Part shown: positions 8,811 through 17,400 of the stretch, one piece after another | Layout of the letters: each line of letters begins with the position of its first letter | Numbering within the stretch: the first letter of the stretch is position 1 | Source of the DNA: Rickettsiales bacterium | GTDB taxonomy: Bacteria; Pseudomonadota; Alphaproteobacteria; Rs-D84 | Assembly: GCA_031288835.1 (NCBI GenBank) | Contig: JAITQO010000008.1 | Location: 1 to 41,498 of the forward strand | Reading direction: 5' to 3' | Length of the DNA stretch: 41,498 nucleotides | Position numbers and translations under genes: made by a program | The notes under the pieces: generated by a model | Told to the model about the DNA's origin: nothing | The model's input: only the letters and a program-made list of their open reading frames with translations | Databases searched by the model: none

Positions 8811-8859
8811 TTATGCATATGAGAATGCGCGACGGTATTATAAACCAAAGAGTTGTATC

Positions 8860-9384
8860 ATGAGTATAGCATTGGAAATCGAGGATGTTGTTTCGGAATA
8901 CATGCTGGCCATGAAAACGACCAAAATGTATGGCTTTGAGTTCAGCCTAACGTGCGACGCGATTCGCGGGCTGCCGGAAGGCAAAGACATAATCATACTG
9001 TCAAACCGCGATTACTGGCGCCGATTTAAATCCAAATATCACGATATATTCAATATTGAAGAATGCGAAGACGATTTTTCTATTGAAATAACCCTGAACA
9101 ATCATTGTAATCATAATTCATTGCGACGACACTTCACAGCGTTTATGCCGACAAATCTGCATAACAGCATACTAAAAGCCTTGACAAGAGAAGAATTCAA
9201 AAGGCTGGCCGAAAGCAAAAAACTGGAACATAAGGAAAGTATCGGGCATTTAGAAAAGTCCATCAAAAATAAATATGCGTCCATATTATTGCAAAAGGAA
9301 CAAAAATTGAAAGAACTGCATCGCGAAGTCAAGCGGCTTAGAACGGCTGTCAAGGAACTGAATACGCCCCAGACGACGCATTAA
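8860..9384 (+). CDS. Unknown protein with C-terminal coiled coil
   Basis: A 174-residue soluble protein that I do not recognise. The N-terminal two thirds is a mixed alpha/beta sequence with aromatic and acidic residues (SNRDYWRRFKSKYHDIF, then IEECEDDFSIEITLN). From about residue 115 it is a continuous charged helix with heptad-like leucines, likely a coiled coil (KLEHKESIGHLEKS, LQKEQKLKELHREVKRL). It has no signal peptide or membrane segment. It lies 49 bases after the PPC gene, with only a weak AAGAG before the ATG, and is more A/T-rich than infB. It ends 31 bases from the convergent secG. Its origin may be recent or foreign, which is inference. Confidence 0.65.
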   Translation: MSIALEIEDVVSEYMLAMKTTKMYGFEFSLTCDAIRGLPEGKDIIILSNRDYWRRFKSKYHDIFNIEECEDDFSIEITLNNHCNHNSLRRHFTAFMPTNLHNSILKALTREEFKRLAESKKLEHKESIGHLEKSIKNKYASILLQKEQKLKELHREVKRLRTAVKELNTPQTTH

Positions 9385-9415
9385 AACCGCGGCGCACGAC
9401 AAACGCATATTCGTT

Positions 9416-9805
9416 TTAATTCTCCGGAACTGTTGGAACCTTCTGAGCATCCGGAATCAGAGATTCTGTTTCCGTATCTGCCGTAACGACGGCTTCGCCG
9501 GCCGCAGGCGCCGTCGCGGTGTCTTTTTCCAAAATCTCGCGCACTTCGGACGGGCTGTCCAACCCGCCGCCGCCCTGCTTCGACACTATGAACGCCAACG
9601 CGGCGCAAATCACAAAGAAAATCGTCGCCAGCCATGCAGTCAATTTTGTAAAAAAATTACCCGCCGACGCGCCAGTGAGCGCGCCGCCGAACATCGATGC
9701 CGCCTGCGAGCCGGACATTCCGCTTCCCTCGGATTTTTGCAATAATATCACGGCGACCATCAGCACCGCAATCACAATCAAACATGCAAGCAATATCGAA
9801 AACAT
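9416..9805 (-). CDS. secG: Preprotein translocase subunit SecG
   Basis: A 129-residue inner-membrane subunit of the SecYEG channel. Two membrane helices (about residues 2-22 and 53-73) flank the conserved cytoplasmic loop with LLQKSEGSGM and FGG. The start chosen is MFSILLAC, with AAGGA six bases upstream. A start eleven codons earlier has no better site. The C-terminal tail after about residue 75 is Ala/Glu/Thr-rich and low in complexity, as often seen in alphaproteobacteria. It follows rplQ by 57 bases on the same strand and may be the last gene of that transcript. Confidence 0.9.
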   Translation of the reverse strand: MFSILLACLIVIAVLMVAVILLQKSEGSGMSGSQAASMFGGALTGASAGNFFTKLTAWLATIFFVICAALAFIVSKQGGGGLDSPSEVREILEKDTATAPAAGEAVVTADTETESLIPDAQKVPTVPEN

Positions 9806-9862
9806 TCTTGTTCCTTTTTTTATCTCTTCTCGCGGCACAGGCCGTCGACAACGGAACGTTGA

Positions 9863-10396
9863 TTATTTGCCCATTGCCCGGCGTTTTACGGAAACTTCCT
9901 TTGCGCCCCTGGTCGCCTTGACATGCGTGTCCGTCTCTTTCACAACTTTTGCGGCGGGCGCTTTCTTCTCCTGCTTTTCCTTTTTCTCGCCTGTCTTTTC
10001 AGTCGCCGGCTTTGCGGCGGATTTCTTCGCCGAAACATCGCGGCCGACCAGTTCAATCACCGCCATTTCCGCCGCGTCGCCATAACGGAATCCGGCGCGT
10101 ATGACGCGGGTGTATCCTCCGGCGCGCTCCTTGTACCGAGGCCCCAAAACCGAAAACAGCTTCTTCACCGCTCCGTCGTCGTTCCGGAGCTCGCCCGCAA
10201 TCAGGCGGCGGTTTGCAACGCTGTCGGTTTTCGCGCGGGTAATCATTTTCTCAGCGATTCGCCTCAGCGCCTTTGCGCGCTCGAGCGTCGTTTTTATCTG
10301 CTCTTTTTCAATCAGCGATTTCGCAAGGTTCAAAAACAGCGCCTTGCGCGAATTCGCGTCGCGATTGAAATGATAATTTGCCTTTCCGTGCCTCAT
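9863..10396 (-). CDS. rplQ: 50S ribosomal protein L17 with long C-terminal tail
   Basis: A 177-residue large-subunit protein. The first 120 residues are standard L17 ([13 protein letters not shown], then [19 protein letters not shown] and a [20 protein letters not shown] motif ending VELVGRD). The last 55 or so residues are a Lys/Ala/Glu-rich extension that E. coli L17 (127 aa) lacks. It follows rpoA by ten bases and is the last ribosomal gene of the alpha operon here. Confidence 0.95.
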   Translation of the reverse strand: MRHGKANYHFNRDANSRKALFLNLAKSLIEKEQIKTTLERAKALRRIAEKMITRAKTDSVANRRLIAGELRNDDGAVKKLFSVLGPRYKERAGGYTRVIRAGFRYGDAAEMAVIELVGRDVSAKKSAAKPATEKTGEKKEKQEKKAPAAKVVKETDTHVKATRGAKEVSVKRRAMGK

Positions 10397-10406
10397 AATT
10401 CATGTC

Positions 10407-11435
10407 CTACGATTTGTATGGATTTTCGTATTTTTTCGCCAGCTTGTCAATGTTCTCCGGCGGCCATCCCGGAACCTCCATGCCGAGGTGGAATCCCATC
10501 GCCTCCAGCTGCTGCTTGATTTCATTCAGCGATTTGCGGCCAAAGTTCGGCGTTTTCAGCATGTCGACCTCGGTCTTCTGCACCAATTCGCCAAGCCAGT
10601 TGATATGGTCGTTTTTCAGGCAGTTGTTCGCGCGGACCGACAATTCCAATTCGTCGACATGTTTCAGCAGCTTCGGGTCGAACGGAAGAACTTCTTTCTT
10701 CACTTCCTCAACCTCCGGAACCACGACCTGCGTCGGGTCCTCGAAGTTTATGAACACCGTCAGCTGTTCGGTCAGAATCCGCGCGGCATACGCGACGGCG
10801 TCCTCGGGCGAAAGCGCACCGTTCGTCTTCACGCTCATCGTCAGTTTGTCAAAATCCGTCATCTGTCCGACGCGCGTTTCCTCGACCGAGGTCGATACGT
10901 TCAGAATAGGCGAATAAATCGAATCGACCGGGATTGTCCCTATCGGAGTATTCTGCTGGAACCTGGCCGCGACATAGCCGCGTCCGGTGTTCAGATTGAT
11001 TTCCATATTCAGCGACGCGCCGTCGGCCAGATTGCAAACTTCGAAATCCTTGTTGCACACGGAAACGCCGAGCGGGCATTCGATGTCGCCCGCAACTACG
11101 GCCTTCGGCCCCTTGACTTTCAAATACGCCTTTTTCGCGCCTTCGGTATCCGCCTTGAAATACACTCCCTTCAGGTTCAGAATCAAATCCGTGATATCCT
11201 CGACAACGCCCGGAATGGTCGTGAATTCGTGCTGGACGCCGTCAATCTTTATGCTTGTAATCGCGCATCCCTGCAGCGACGACAGCAGAATGCGCCGAAG
11301 CGCCGTGCCGAGCGTAAGCCCGAATCCCTTTTCCAACGGCTCCGCAATCATCGTCGCATGGTTGACGTTCTTTTCGTCGATATGCACGCTTATCTTTTTC
11401 GGCTTCAGCAAAGACTGCCAATTTTTTTCTATCAT
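10407..11435 (-). CDS. rpoA: RNA polymerase alpha subunit
   Basis: A 342-residue subunit that seeds RNA polymerase assembly and contacts UP elements and activators. The N-terminal dimerisation domain starts [15 protein letters not shown] and contains [25 protein letters not shown] (split: [10 protein letters not shown] and [12 protein letters not shown]). A linker leads to the C-terminal domain, with [12 protein letters not shown] (the DNA-contacting arginine) and [11 protein letters not shown]. The start at 11435 is preferred over one four codons earlier because GGAG lies at the right distance. The gene sits between rpsK and rplQ, the standard alpha-operon order without rpsD. Confidence 0.97.
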   Translation of the reverse strand: MIEKNWQSLLKPKKISVHIDEKNVNHATMIAEPLEKGFGLTLGTALRRILLSSLQGCAITSIKIDGVQHEFTTIPGVVEDITDLILNLKGVYFKADTEGAKKAYLKVKGPKAVVAGDIECPLGVSVCNKDFEVCNLADGASLNMEINLNTGRGYVAARFQQNTPIGTIPVDSIYSPILNVSTSVEETRVGQMTDFDKLTMSVKTNGALSPEDAVAYAARILTEQLTVFINFEDPTQVVVPEVEEVKKEVLPFDPKLLKHVDELELSVRANNCLKNDHINWLGELVQKTEVDMLKTPNFGRKSLNEIKQQLEAMGFHLGMEVPGWPPENIDKLAKKYENPYKS

Positions 11436-11479
11436 TTCGTTCTCCATAGGTTAGTTTATTATTTTCCCCTGGCGGCTTG

Positions 11480-11860
11480 TCAAACTCTGCGGACTTTCTT
11501 CGGGCGGCATCCGTTGTGCGGAACGCGCGTCGTGTCGGTAATCGTCTGGACAATCAGACCCGCGTTACCGAGCCCGCGCACGGCCGACTCGCGCCCCCCG
11601 CCTATTCCGCGCATCAGGACGTCAACAGTCTTCATGCCCATGTCGGCCGCCTTCTTGGCGATTGATTCCGCGACAATGGCCGCGGCGTATGGCGTCGATT
11701 TCTTCGCGCCCTTGAAGTTGTTCGCGCCGGCCGTCGCCCAGCACAGCACCGCGCCCGACTGGTCCGTGATGGTTATGCGCGTGTTGTTCATCGTCGCCAG
11801 AACATGCGCGATTCCGTGCGAAACTTTTTTAACGACTTTTTTCTTTGTCTTCAATGCCAT
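11480..11860 (-). CDS. rpsK: 30S ribosomal protein S11
   Basis: A 126-residue protein of the 30S platform, near the Shine-Dalgarno binding region. It has the family signatures GIAHVLATMNNTRITITD, AGANNFKGAKKSTPYAA and the C-terminal TRVPHNGCRPKKVRRV. MALKTKKK is taken as the start, with AGAAG upstream. An alternative start five codons earlier lacks a good site. It lies between rpsM and rpoA. The 84 bases before it are GC-rich with short inverted repeats of the type GACGC/GCGTC. Confidence 0.96.
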   Translation of the reverse strand: MALKTKKKVVKKVSHGIAHVLATMNNTRITITDQSGAVLCWATAGANNFKGAKKSTPYAAAIVAESIAKKAADMGMKTVDVLMRGIGGGRESAVRGLGNAGLIVQTITDTTRVPHNGCRPKKVRRV

Positions 11861-11944
11861 ATTTCTTCTCTTCATAATGCGTGACGCACGATGCGAAACG
11901 CGTGAACAATTTTCTTATTTTACGCGCGCCTCACGCGGAGCGCG

Positions 11945-12322
11945 TCATTTTCCTTTCACCGAACTGCCGGCGACAGCCACGCGCTTGCCCTTGCGCGTCC
12001 GCGCGTTCGTCTTGGTGCGCTGCCCGCGGACAGGCAGGCGATTGCGGTGGCGGATTCCGCGATATGCCTTCAAGTCCTGCAGGCGCTTGATGTTCATCGT
12101 GATTTCGCGCCTGACGTCGCCTTCGACCTTGAAGTTCTGCTCGATATATCGGGAAATCTCGGCAACCTGCCCGTCCGTCAGGTCTTTCGCCCTCAAATCG
12201 TCCGGAAATTTCAGCGCCGCGCAAATCTGCTTCGCGCGCGTCGGCCCGATGCCGAAAACATATCTTAGCGATATTTCAACCCTTTTTTCCGTCGGAATAT
12301 TCACCCCTGCGATTCGTGCCAT
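11945..12322 (-). CDS. rpsM: 30S ribosomal protein S13
   Basis: A 125-residue protein of the 30S head that touches the 50S subunit and tRNA. It shows [21 protein letters not shown] (split: [10 protein letters not shown] and KRVEISLRY), [10 protein letters not shown], the helix-two-turn-helix region and [25 protein letters not shown] (split: [14 protein letters not shown] and [10 protein letters not shown]). It follows secY by 50 bases that contain a promoter. adk, which often sits between secY and rpsM in alphaproteobacteria, is absent. Confidence 0.97.
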   Translation of the reverse strand: MARIAGVNIPTEKRVEISLRYVFGIGPTRAKQICAALKFPDDLRAKDLTDGQVAEISRYIEQNFKVEGDVRREITMNIKRLQDLKAYRGIRHRNRLPVRGQRTKTNARTRKGKRVAVAGSSVKGK

Positions 12323-12348
12323 TTTTTCATCTGCCTTTTAGTTTCGTT

Positions 12349-12376
12349 ATTCTATCTTTTTCTTCCGAAAAGTCAA
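12349..12376 (-). promoter_or_regulatory. Promoter of the alpha operon (rpsM-rpsK-rpoA-rplQ)
   Basis: Minus strand: -35 TTGACT (12376-12371), a 16-base spacer and -10 TAGAAT (12354-12349). The -35 overlaps the secY stop codon. It resembles the rpsL and tufA promoters, which also have TTGACTTT. Confidence 0.6.
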
Positions 12377-13689
12377 ACCCGAAAGCGACTTTTCTTGTTT
12401 GCCTTTTTAATCACGCTCGCGTATTGCTTCGCGACGATATACGACTGAATCTGCGTGAAAGTATCCAGCACCACGCCCGCCACAATCAGAACGCTTGTCC
12501 CGCCGACCACAAGCGGCATTCCGAACCGCGTGTTCAGCACAATCGGCAGACAGCATACCAGCACGAGATAAGCGGCGCCGATTGCCGTCGTCCGTGCCAC
12601 GATATTGTCCAGGAACGTCTGCGTCTGCTCTCCGGGCCGCACGCCGGGAATGTATCCGCCGGCGTTTTTAAGCTGCGTCGACGTTTCTTCGGAATTGAAT
12701 ACTATCGCCGTCTGGAAATATGAAAAGAAAACTATCAATGCCGCGTATAGCGCGACATACGGCCACGTCCCGTATGTGAAGAACGCCATCAAATGCTGAT
12801 ACCACAGAGCGTCCGACTGCGCGAACTTTGTCACGAATGCCGGCAGCATCATAATCGACGACGCGAACACCGGCCCCATCACCCCGGCCATATTCAGTTT
12901 CAGCGGCAGATAGGACGACTGCGCGTTCGTCATTCCGGCAAGACCGGCCTGGCGGGGATATAGAATCTGAATGCGGCGCTGCGACTGCTCCATAAAGACA
13001 ATCAGGGCAACCAGCCCGATGACGAACGCCAGAATCAGGAACAGCATGAAGGGAGACGCGCTGCCCGCGCCGGCAAGGGATGCGAGTTTTGTGATTCCGG
13101 ACGGCGCCTCCGCGACGATTCCGGCAAAAATCAGCAATGACGAGCCGTTGCCGAACCCGCGCGCCGTAATCTGTTCCGCCAGCCACATAACGAACGCCGT
13201 GCCCCCGACCAGCGCGACAATCGTCGAAACCTCGAACCCGAGCCCAGGATTCACAACCGCGGCGACGCTCCCGACCGCAGGCATCGATTCCAGCCCGCGC
13301 GCGACGGCCCATCCTTGGACAATGCACAGAACGATTGCGAGATAGCGCGTGTATTGGTTGATTTTAATGCGGCCGGATTCGCCCTCTTTCCTGAGCTCGT
13401 TCAGCGACTTCGACGCGGTTGACAACAATTGGATGACGATTGACGCCGATATGTACGGAAAAATGTTCAGCGCGAGGACGGACATCCTGGACAGCGAGCC
13501 GCCGGCGAACACGTCGAACATGCCCAGCATTCCGTTGCCGCCGTCGAAAAGGCTCAGCACCGCGGACGCATTCACTCCCGGCAGCGGAATGAACGAGCCG
13601 ATGCGGTAAATCACCAGCGCGAATAACGTGAACAGCAGCCGTTTTTGCAAATCGCCCATATTTCCGAAAAACTTCTTTATCTTTCCCAT
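12373..13689 (-). CDS. secY: Preprotein translocase subunit SecY
   Basis: A 438-residue polytopic inner-membrane protein forming the Sec channel. It starts with an amphipathic region and a first helix containing IGSFIPLPGV. Ten membrane helices are recognisable, with the plug region after GNGMLGMFDVFAGGSL. The cytoplasmic loops include YTRYLAIVLC, MEQSQRRIQI (before helix 7) and the GIRPGE-type motif, here GVRPGEQTQTFLD. The length matches the family (E. coli 443). The upstream 96-codon frame ends one base before its ATG, where secY would normally follow rplO directly. Confidence 0.97.
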   Translation of the reverse strand: MGKIKKFFGNMGDLQKRLLFTLFALVIYRIGSFIPLPGVNASAVLSLFDGGNGMLGMFDVFAGGSLSRMSVLALNIFPYISASIVIQLLSTASKSLNELRKEGESGRIKINQYTRYLAIVLCIVQGWAVARGLESMPAVGSVAAVVNPGLGFEVSTIVALVGGTAFVMWLAEQITARGFGNGSSLLIFAGIVAEAPSGITKLASLAGAGSASPFMLFLILAFVIGLVALIVFMEQSQRRIQILYPRQAGLAGMTNAQSSYLPLKLNMAGVMGPVFASSIMMLPAFVTKFAQSDALWYQHLMAFFTYGTWPYVALYAALIVFFSYFQTAIVFNSEETSTQLKNAGGYIPGVRPGEQTQTFLDNIVARTTAIGAAYLVLVCCLPIVLNTRFGMPLVVGGTSVLIVAGVVLDTFTQIQSYIVAKQYASVIKKANKKSRFRV

Positions 13690-13690
13690 T

Positions 13691-13981
13691 TTATCTCACG
13701 AACGCCTTTTCAAACCTTTTCTCAAACCTTTTCGATATCCTCCGCTCTTCCTCAAGAATCCATATCACTACGTTATTTCTTCTTCCGTTGCTGGCCTTGG
13801 TTCTATTCAATAGCACATTTTCAACCCGATTTCTGTCCAACAAGTCGAACACTTCTTCCGCATCGGCGGCCACTTTCCACGCTTCGTCCGAACCGCCAGC
13901 GCACGTTTCCTGTACTCTTTCACGAATGCCGTCTGTCATTTCGTTTTTCTTCTTGCTGTCTCCCCCCTTCGCTCTCTCCAT
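13691..13981 (-). CDS. Small unknown charged protein between rplO and secY
   Basis: A 96-residue frame filling the gap between rplO and secY. Its stop is one base before the secY ATG, so translation may be coupled. It is rich in Glu, Arg and Lys, with no signal peptide or membrane segment. The middle (SDEAWKVAADAEEVFDLLDRNRVENVLL) looks like helices; a VIWILEEERRISKR segment and a repeated RFEK follow. A start at codon 15 (13939, with AAGAAG upstream) is also possible. It has no recognised family. It is one of many extra small frames in this superoperon. Less certain than the others because both start sites are weak. Confidence 0.5.
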   Translation of the reverse strand: MERAKGGDSKKKNEMTDGIRERVQETCAGGSDEAWKVAADAEEVFDLLDRNRVENVLLNRTKASNGRRNNVVIWILEEERRISKRFEKRFEKAFVR

Positions 13982-14009
13982 CCGTTGTTATTTCATTTCC
14001 AGCCGTTGC

Positions 14010-14471
14010 TTATCCGACGCTCTTAATGGTTCCGCCTGCTTTAATAATCGCCTCTTCCGCGCTTTTCGACCATTTCGTCGCAACGACGTTTATCTTCGAC
14101 TTCAACTCTCCGCGGCCAAGAACTTTCAGTCCGTCTTTTTTGCGATTCAGGACCCCGGCGTCAATCAGCGAGTCAATCGTGACTTCCTTCGATGGGTCTA
14201 CGCGCTTCGCGGCGACGAACTTTTCAATCGTCTCCAGATTGATTTCGGCATAGCGCTTCGCGAACGGATTTACGAATCCGAACTTTGGAAATCGCTTCAG
14301 AATGTTCATCTGGCCGCCCTGGAACGTCGCGAGTTTCCGCGCGCCCGCCCGTGCGCCCGCGCCCTTCGCGCCGCGCCCGGCGGTCTTGCCCTTGCCCGAG
14401 CCTATGCCGCGCCCGACGCGCTTTTTATAATGCGTCGCGCCCAAATTGCTTTTCAGTTCGTTCAGCCTCAT
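14010..14471 (-). CDS. rplO: 50S ribosomal protein L15
   Basis: A 153-residue large-subunit assembly protein. It starts MRLNELKSNLGA and shows the glycine/arginine-rich region RVGRGIGSGKGKTAGRGAKG, FQGGQMNILKRFPKFGF and a final IIKAGGTIKSVG. Its start is only three bases from the rpsE stop, leaving no room for rpmD, which lies between them in most bacteria. Confidence 0.97.
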   Translation of the reverse strand: MRLNELKSNLGATHYKKRVGRGIGSGKGKTAGRGAKGAGARAGARKLATFQGGQMNILKRFPKFGFVNPFAKRYAEINLETIEKFVAAKRVDPSKEVTIDSLIDAGVLNRKKDGLKVLGRGELKSKINVVATKWSKSAEEAIIKAGGTIKSVG

Positions 14472-14473
14472 GA

Positions 14474-15028
14474 TTATTCACCTTGTGTTTCTTCTTTCGC
14501 AGCCTGGCGTCCGTCGCGGTTCGCGACGATTTCCGCAACCGGCTTCGAGCGACGCGACGCGACGCTCTTCGGACTGTTCATTTTTTCGAATGCGAGAAAC
14601 GCCGCCCGGACCATGTTGTGCGGATTGTTCGAGCCCTTCGATTTAGCCACGATATCCTGGACGCCGAGGCAGTCGAACACGGCGCGAAGCGCCCCGCCCG
14701 CGATGATTCCGGTTCCCGGAACCGCCGCGCGCATGACAACCTGGCCCGCGCCGAACTTCGCGGTCGCGTCGTGATGAAGGGTGCGCCCCTCCTTCAGAGG
14801 AACGCGAATCATTCTTCTTTTCGCCTCTTTGGTCGCCTTTTGCACGGCCGCCTGAACCTCGTGCGCGTGCCCCTTGCCGAACCCGACCCTGCCGGCCTTG
14901 TCGCCGACGACCACAAGGGCAGAGAACGACATTGTGCGACCGCCCTTCACAGTTTTCGACACGCGGTTGATGGCAATCAGTTTGTCGACCAAATTGTCCG
15001 TCTGAAAATCCTTGCTGTCATATGCCAT
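14474..15028 (-). CDS. rpsE: 30S ribosomal protein S5
   Basis: A 184-residue protein of the 30S decoding and mRNA entry region. It has the dsRBD-like N-terminal half ([37 protein letters not shown]) and the C-terminal half with [19 protein letters not shown] and [13 protein letters not shown]. The start MAYDSKDFQ is chosen because GGGGA lies seven bases upstream and because it matches the family. A longer frame upstream only reads through rplR in another frame. Confidence 0.97.
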   Translation of the reverse strand: MAYDSKDFQTDNLVDKLIAINRVSKTVKGGRTMSFSALVVVGDKAGRVGFGKGHAHEVQAAVQKATKEAKRRMIRVPLKEGRTLHHDATAKFGAGQVVMRAAVPGTGIIAGGALRAVFDCLGVQDIVAKSKGSNNPHNMVRAAFLAFEKMNSPKSVASRRSKPVAEIVANRDGRQAAKEETQGE

Positions 15029-15042
15029 ATTTTTTCCCCATA

Positions 15043-15396
15043 TTAAAAGTTTATCCCGCCGGCGCGGATTGCGTCCGCCAGCGCCTTGACCCGGCCGTGA
15101 TATTTGTATCCGCCGCGGTCGAAATACATATCGCCCAGCTTCGCCTTTTTCGCGCGTTCGGCAAACAGCGCGCCGACCTTCGCGGCGCCCGCCGCGTTCC
15201 ATCCGTTTTCCTTGAAATCTTTCTCCTTGCTGGAAGCCGCGCAAATCGTCGCGCCCTTCAGGTCGTCAATCGCCTGAACCTCTATATGGCGGCCGCTGCG
15301 TAACACCGACAGGCGGACCTTGCCGTGATTTTTCTTTTTCAGCGCCGCGCGGTTTGCAAATCTCCGCCGTTCCGATGTCGTCAAATGCTTTATCAT
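15043..15396 (-). CDS. rplR: 50S ribosomal protein L18
   Basis: A 117-residue 5S rRNA-binding protein of the central protuberance. It shows the basic N-terminus ([20 protein letters not shown]), [32 protein letters not shown] and the C-terminal [19 protein letters not shown] signature. It lies in the usual order between rplF and rpsE. Confidence 0.97.
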   Translation of the reverse strand: MIKHLTTSERRRFANRAALKKKNHGKVRLSVLRSGRHIEVQAIDDLKGATICAASSKEKDFKENGWNAAGAAKVGALFAERAKKAKLGDMYFDRGGYKYHGRVKALADAIRAGGINF

Positions 15397-15425
15397 TTCT
15401 TTACCCTTCGTAATGCGTCGCGTTC

Positions 15426-15974
15426 TTATTTTTTCTTGCCTTCTTTCCGCCGGATTGTTTCGTCCTTGTAGAATATGCCCTTGCCTTTGTATGGTTCCGG
15501 TTTTCTGACCTTGCGCACCTTGTCGGCGAACTGTCCGACCGCGTTCTTGTCGCCGCCCCTTATATTGAACTCCGTCGGCGACACAACCTCGACGGTCAGG
15601 CCGTCCGGAATCGGAACAATCACGTCATGCGAATATCCGGCCGTCAGCACCAAATCCTTTCCTTTCACAACCGCCTTGTATCCGACTCCCTTCATTCCCA
15701 TTTCCTTGACAAAGCCATCCGTGACGCCGAGAATCGCCTGCCTTATGTTCCGCGCCATGGTGCCCCACATCGCGCGCGTCGCCTGGTCGTCCTTGTTTTT
15801 CGGCGACACCGCGACAGATTTGTCATCGATGCCGACATCGACCAGTCCGGCGTTCGCCGTGTCCAGGCGAACGCGCAGCTCGCCCTTCGGCCCTTTGACG
15901 ACAATCGCCGAATCAGTCCTGGAAACGGAAACGCCGTTTGGAATCCCTATGCTGTTCTTGCCTGCACGTGACAT
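15426..15974 (-). CDS. rplF: 50S ribosomal protein L6
   Basis: A 182-residue protein near the factor-binding site. It starts MSRAGKNSIGIPNGV and has the two tandem L6 folds, with MWGTMARNIRQAILGVTDGF and VGYKAVVKGKDLVLTAGYSH, and the C-terminal signature PEPYKGKGIFYKDETIRRKEG (split: PEPYKGKGIFY and DETIRRKEG). It lies between rpsH and rplR. Confidence 0.97.
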   Translation of the reverse strand: MSRAGKNSIGIPNGVSVSRTDSAIVVKGPKGELRVRLDTANAGLVDVGIDDKSVAVSPKNKDDQATRAMWGTMARNIRQAILGVTDGFVKEMGMKGVGYKAVVKGKDLVLTAGYSHDVIVPIPDGLTVEVVSPTEFNIRGGDKNAVGQFADKVRKVRKPEPYKGKGIFYKDETIRRKEGKKK

Positions 15975-16001
15975 GATTCATTCCTTGCCTTAATTGCCTG
16001 T

Positions 16002-16400
16002 TTACACAACCCTGCACAAAACCTCGCCGCCGACATTCTGCGCGCGCGCCCTGGCGTCCGTCATCACGCCGTTCGGCGTCGACACAATCGCAATGCCGAG
16101 CCCGCTCATAACGCGCGGCATTTTCTTGATGCCGAAATACGCGCGGCGGCTGGGCTTTGATACAACCGCTATTTCCTGAATCGCGGGAGCGCCGTCGACA
16201 TATTTCAACTGAACCTCCAAATCGGACTTGTTTTCGCCGGCCCCGACTTTCCTAAAGTCGGCTATGAATCCCTCGTCCTTCAGAACGGAAAGAACATTCG
16301 CGCGCAAAGACGAATACGGCGTCGAAACCGTTTCCTTTCCGGCATCCTGCCCGTTCCTGATTCTCGTAATCATATCCCCAATCGGATGCGTCAAAGCCAT
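16002..16400 (-). CDS. rpsH: 30S ribosomal protein S8
   Basis: A 132-residue 16S rRNA-binding protein, which in E. coli also represses the spc operon. It starts MALTHPIGDMITRIRNGQ and ends with a GLGIAIVSTPNGVMTD-type signature, though the last residues read GGEVLCRVV; the family usually ends GGE(V/L)L..VW, so this is close to standard. It follows rpsN by 47 bases. Confidence 0.97.
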   Translation of the reverse strand: MALTHPIGDMITRIRNGQDAGKETVSTPYSSLRANVLSVLKDEGFIADFRKVGAGENKSDLEVQLKYVDGAPAIQEIAVVSKPSRRAYFGIKKMPRVMSGLGIAIVSTPNGVMTDARARAQNVGGEVLCRVV

Positions 16401-16447
16401 TTCATATTACCCTTTGTTCTTCCGTGATTCTATTTCCCATCGCCGCC

Positions 16448-16750
16448 CTACCAGCTTGATTTCCGGACGCCCGGCAGTTTTCCTTCGCTCGCCAGCTGGC
16501 GCATCTGCTGGCGGCACAGGCCGAACTGCCCCATATACGAGCGCGAGCGCCCCGTAATCGCGCATCGATTGTGAAGTCGCGTCTTGTTCGCGTTTCGCGG
16601 CATCTTCGCCATTTTCTTCATGGCGTCGATGCGTTCTTCCGGCGTCGCTGTGACGGACATTTTCTCTTTCAGCGCATCATGCTTTTTCGCATATTTCCGC
16701 ACCATATTCACGCGCTTTTCCTGTCTTAAAATCAATGATAGCTTCGCCAT
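16448..16750 (-). CDS. rpsN: 30S ribosomal protein S14 (zinc-free type)
   Basis: A 100-residue S14 of the long form without the CxxC zinc pairs of short S14. It shows RKYAKKHDALKEKM, LPRNANKTRLHNRC-type (here MPRNANKTRLHNRCAITGRS) and the C-terminal GKLPGVRKSSW. It lies between rplE and rpsH as expected. Confidence 0.97.
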   Translation of the reverse strand: MAKLSLILRQEKRVNMVRKYAKKHDALKEKMSVTATPEERIDAMKKMAKMPRNANKTRLHNRCAITGRSRSYMGQFGLCRQQMRQLASEGKLPGVRKSSW

Positions 16751-16762
16751 TTCGTTTCCTTG

Positions 16763-17308
16763 TTATTTCAGCACCAGCGGCAATCCCAATTTGGACAAGA
16801 GCGCCATGCCCTCGCCGTCGGTCTTCGCAGTCGTCGCAATCACGATGTCCATGCCGCGTATTGACTCCAGTTTGTCGACCGATATTTCCGGAAACACCAA
16901 ATGCTCCCTTATTCCGAACGCATAGTTTCCGCGCCCGTCGAATTTCGACTTTGACAACCCTTGGAAGTCCTTGATTCTCGGCAGCGCGACCGTAATCAGT
17001 TTGTCCAGAAAATCATACATTCTTCTTCCGCGCAGCGTCACCATCGCGCCGATTGCCTGCCCCTCGCGCAGCTTGAAGTTCGCGATTGATTTCCGCGCGA
17101 ACGTCGTTTTCGGCTTTTGCGCCGCAATCAGCGTCAGGTCCGCGATTGCCACGTCCAGTTTTTTCTTGTCGCCCGCGCCCTCGCCGACGCCCATGTTCAG
17201 AACGATTTTAGAAAGTTTCGGAACGGACATATCGTTTCTGTATCCGAACTCCTTTTTAAGTTCCGGAACGATTTTCGTCTTGTAAATATCGAACAATCTT
17301 GCTTTCAT
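16763..17308 (-). CDS. rplE: 50S ribosomal protein L5
   Basis: A 181-residue 5S rRNA-binding protein. It has LSKIVLNMGVGEG, the RKSIANFKLREGQAIGAMVTLRG core (split: SIANFKLREGQAIG and MVTLRG), MYDFLDKLITVALPRI, FDGRGNYAFGIREH and a final RGMDIVIATTAKTDGEGMALL. Its ATG overlaps the stop of a 31-codon frame as ATGA, where a plain gap to rplX would normally be. Confidence 0.97.
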   Translation of the reverse strand: MKARLFDIYKTKIVPELKKEFGYRNDMSVPKLSKIVLNMGVGEGAGDKKKLDVAIADLTLIAAQKPKTTFARKSIANFKLREGQAIGAMVTLRGRRMYDFLDKLITVALPRIKDFQGLSKSKFDGRGNYAFGIREHLVFPEISVDKLESIRGMDIVIATTAKTDGEGMALLSKLGLPLVLK

Positions 17309-17400
17309 TTCTTTTCACCTTTTGCCATCCGTATCAGCGGCCTAGCGGGTTCAGGGGCAATTCTATCACCTATTTTCAGAATTGCAACCTTTATAATCAT
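17305..17400 (-). CDS. 31-residue microprotein coupled at both ends
   Basis: A 31-codon frame that fills the gap before rplE. Its ATG (17400-17398) overlaps the stop of the preceding small gene (ATGA), and its stop overlaps the rplE ATG (ATGA). It starts MIIKVAILKIGDRIAP and ends RMAKGEKK: one short hydrophobic strand and a basic tail. Two precise overlaps make it more likely to be translated than its size suggests, perhaps mainly to pass ribosomes on to rplE. It has no Shine-Dalgarno of its own beyond sequence inside the previous gene, and no recognised family. Confidence 0.5.
   Translation of the reverse strand: MIIKVAILKIGDRIAPEPARPLIRMAKGEKK

Noticed and set aside
10488-12341. 617-codon plus-strand frame across rplQ, rpoA, rpsK and rpsM
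   Set aside because: It runs antisense through four conserved genes. The composition is a mirror of theirs and no domain is seen.
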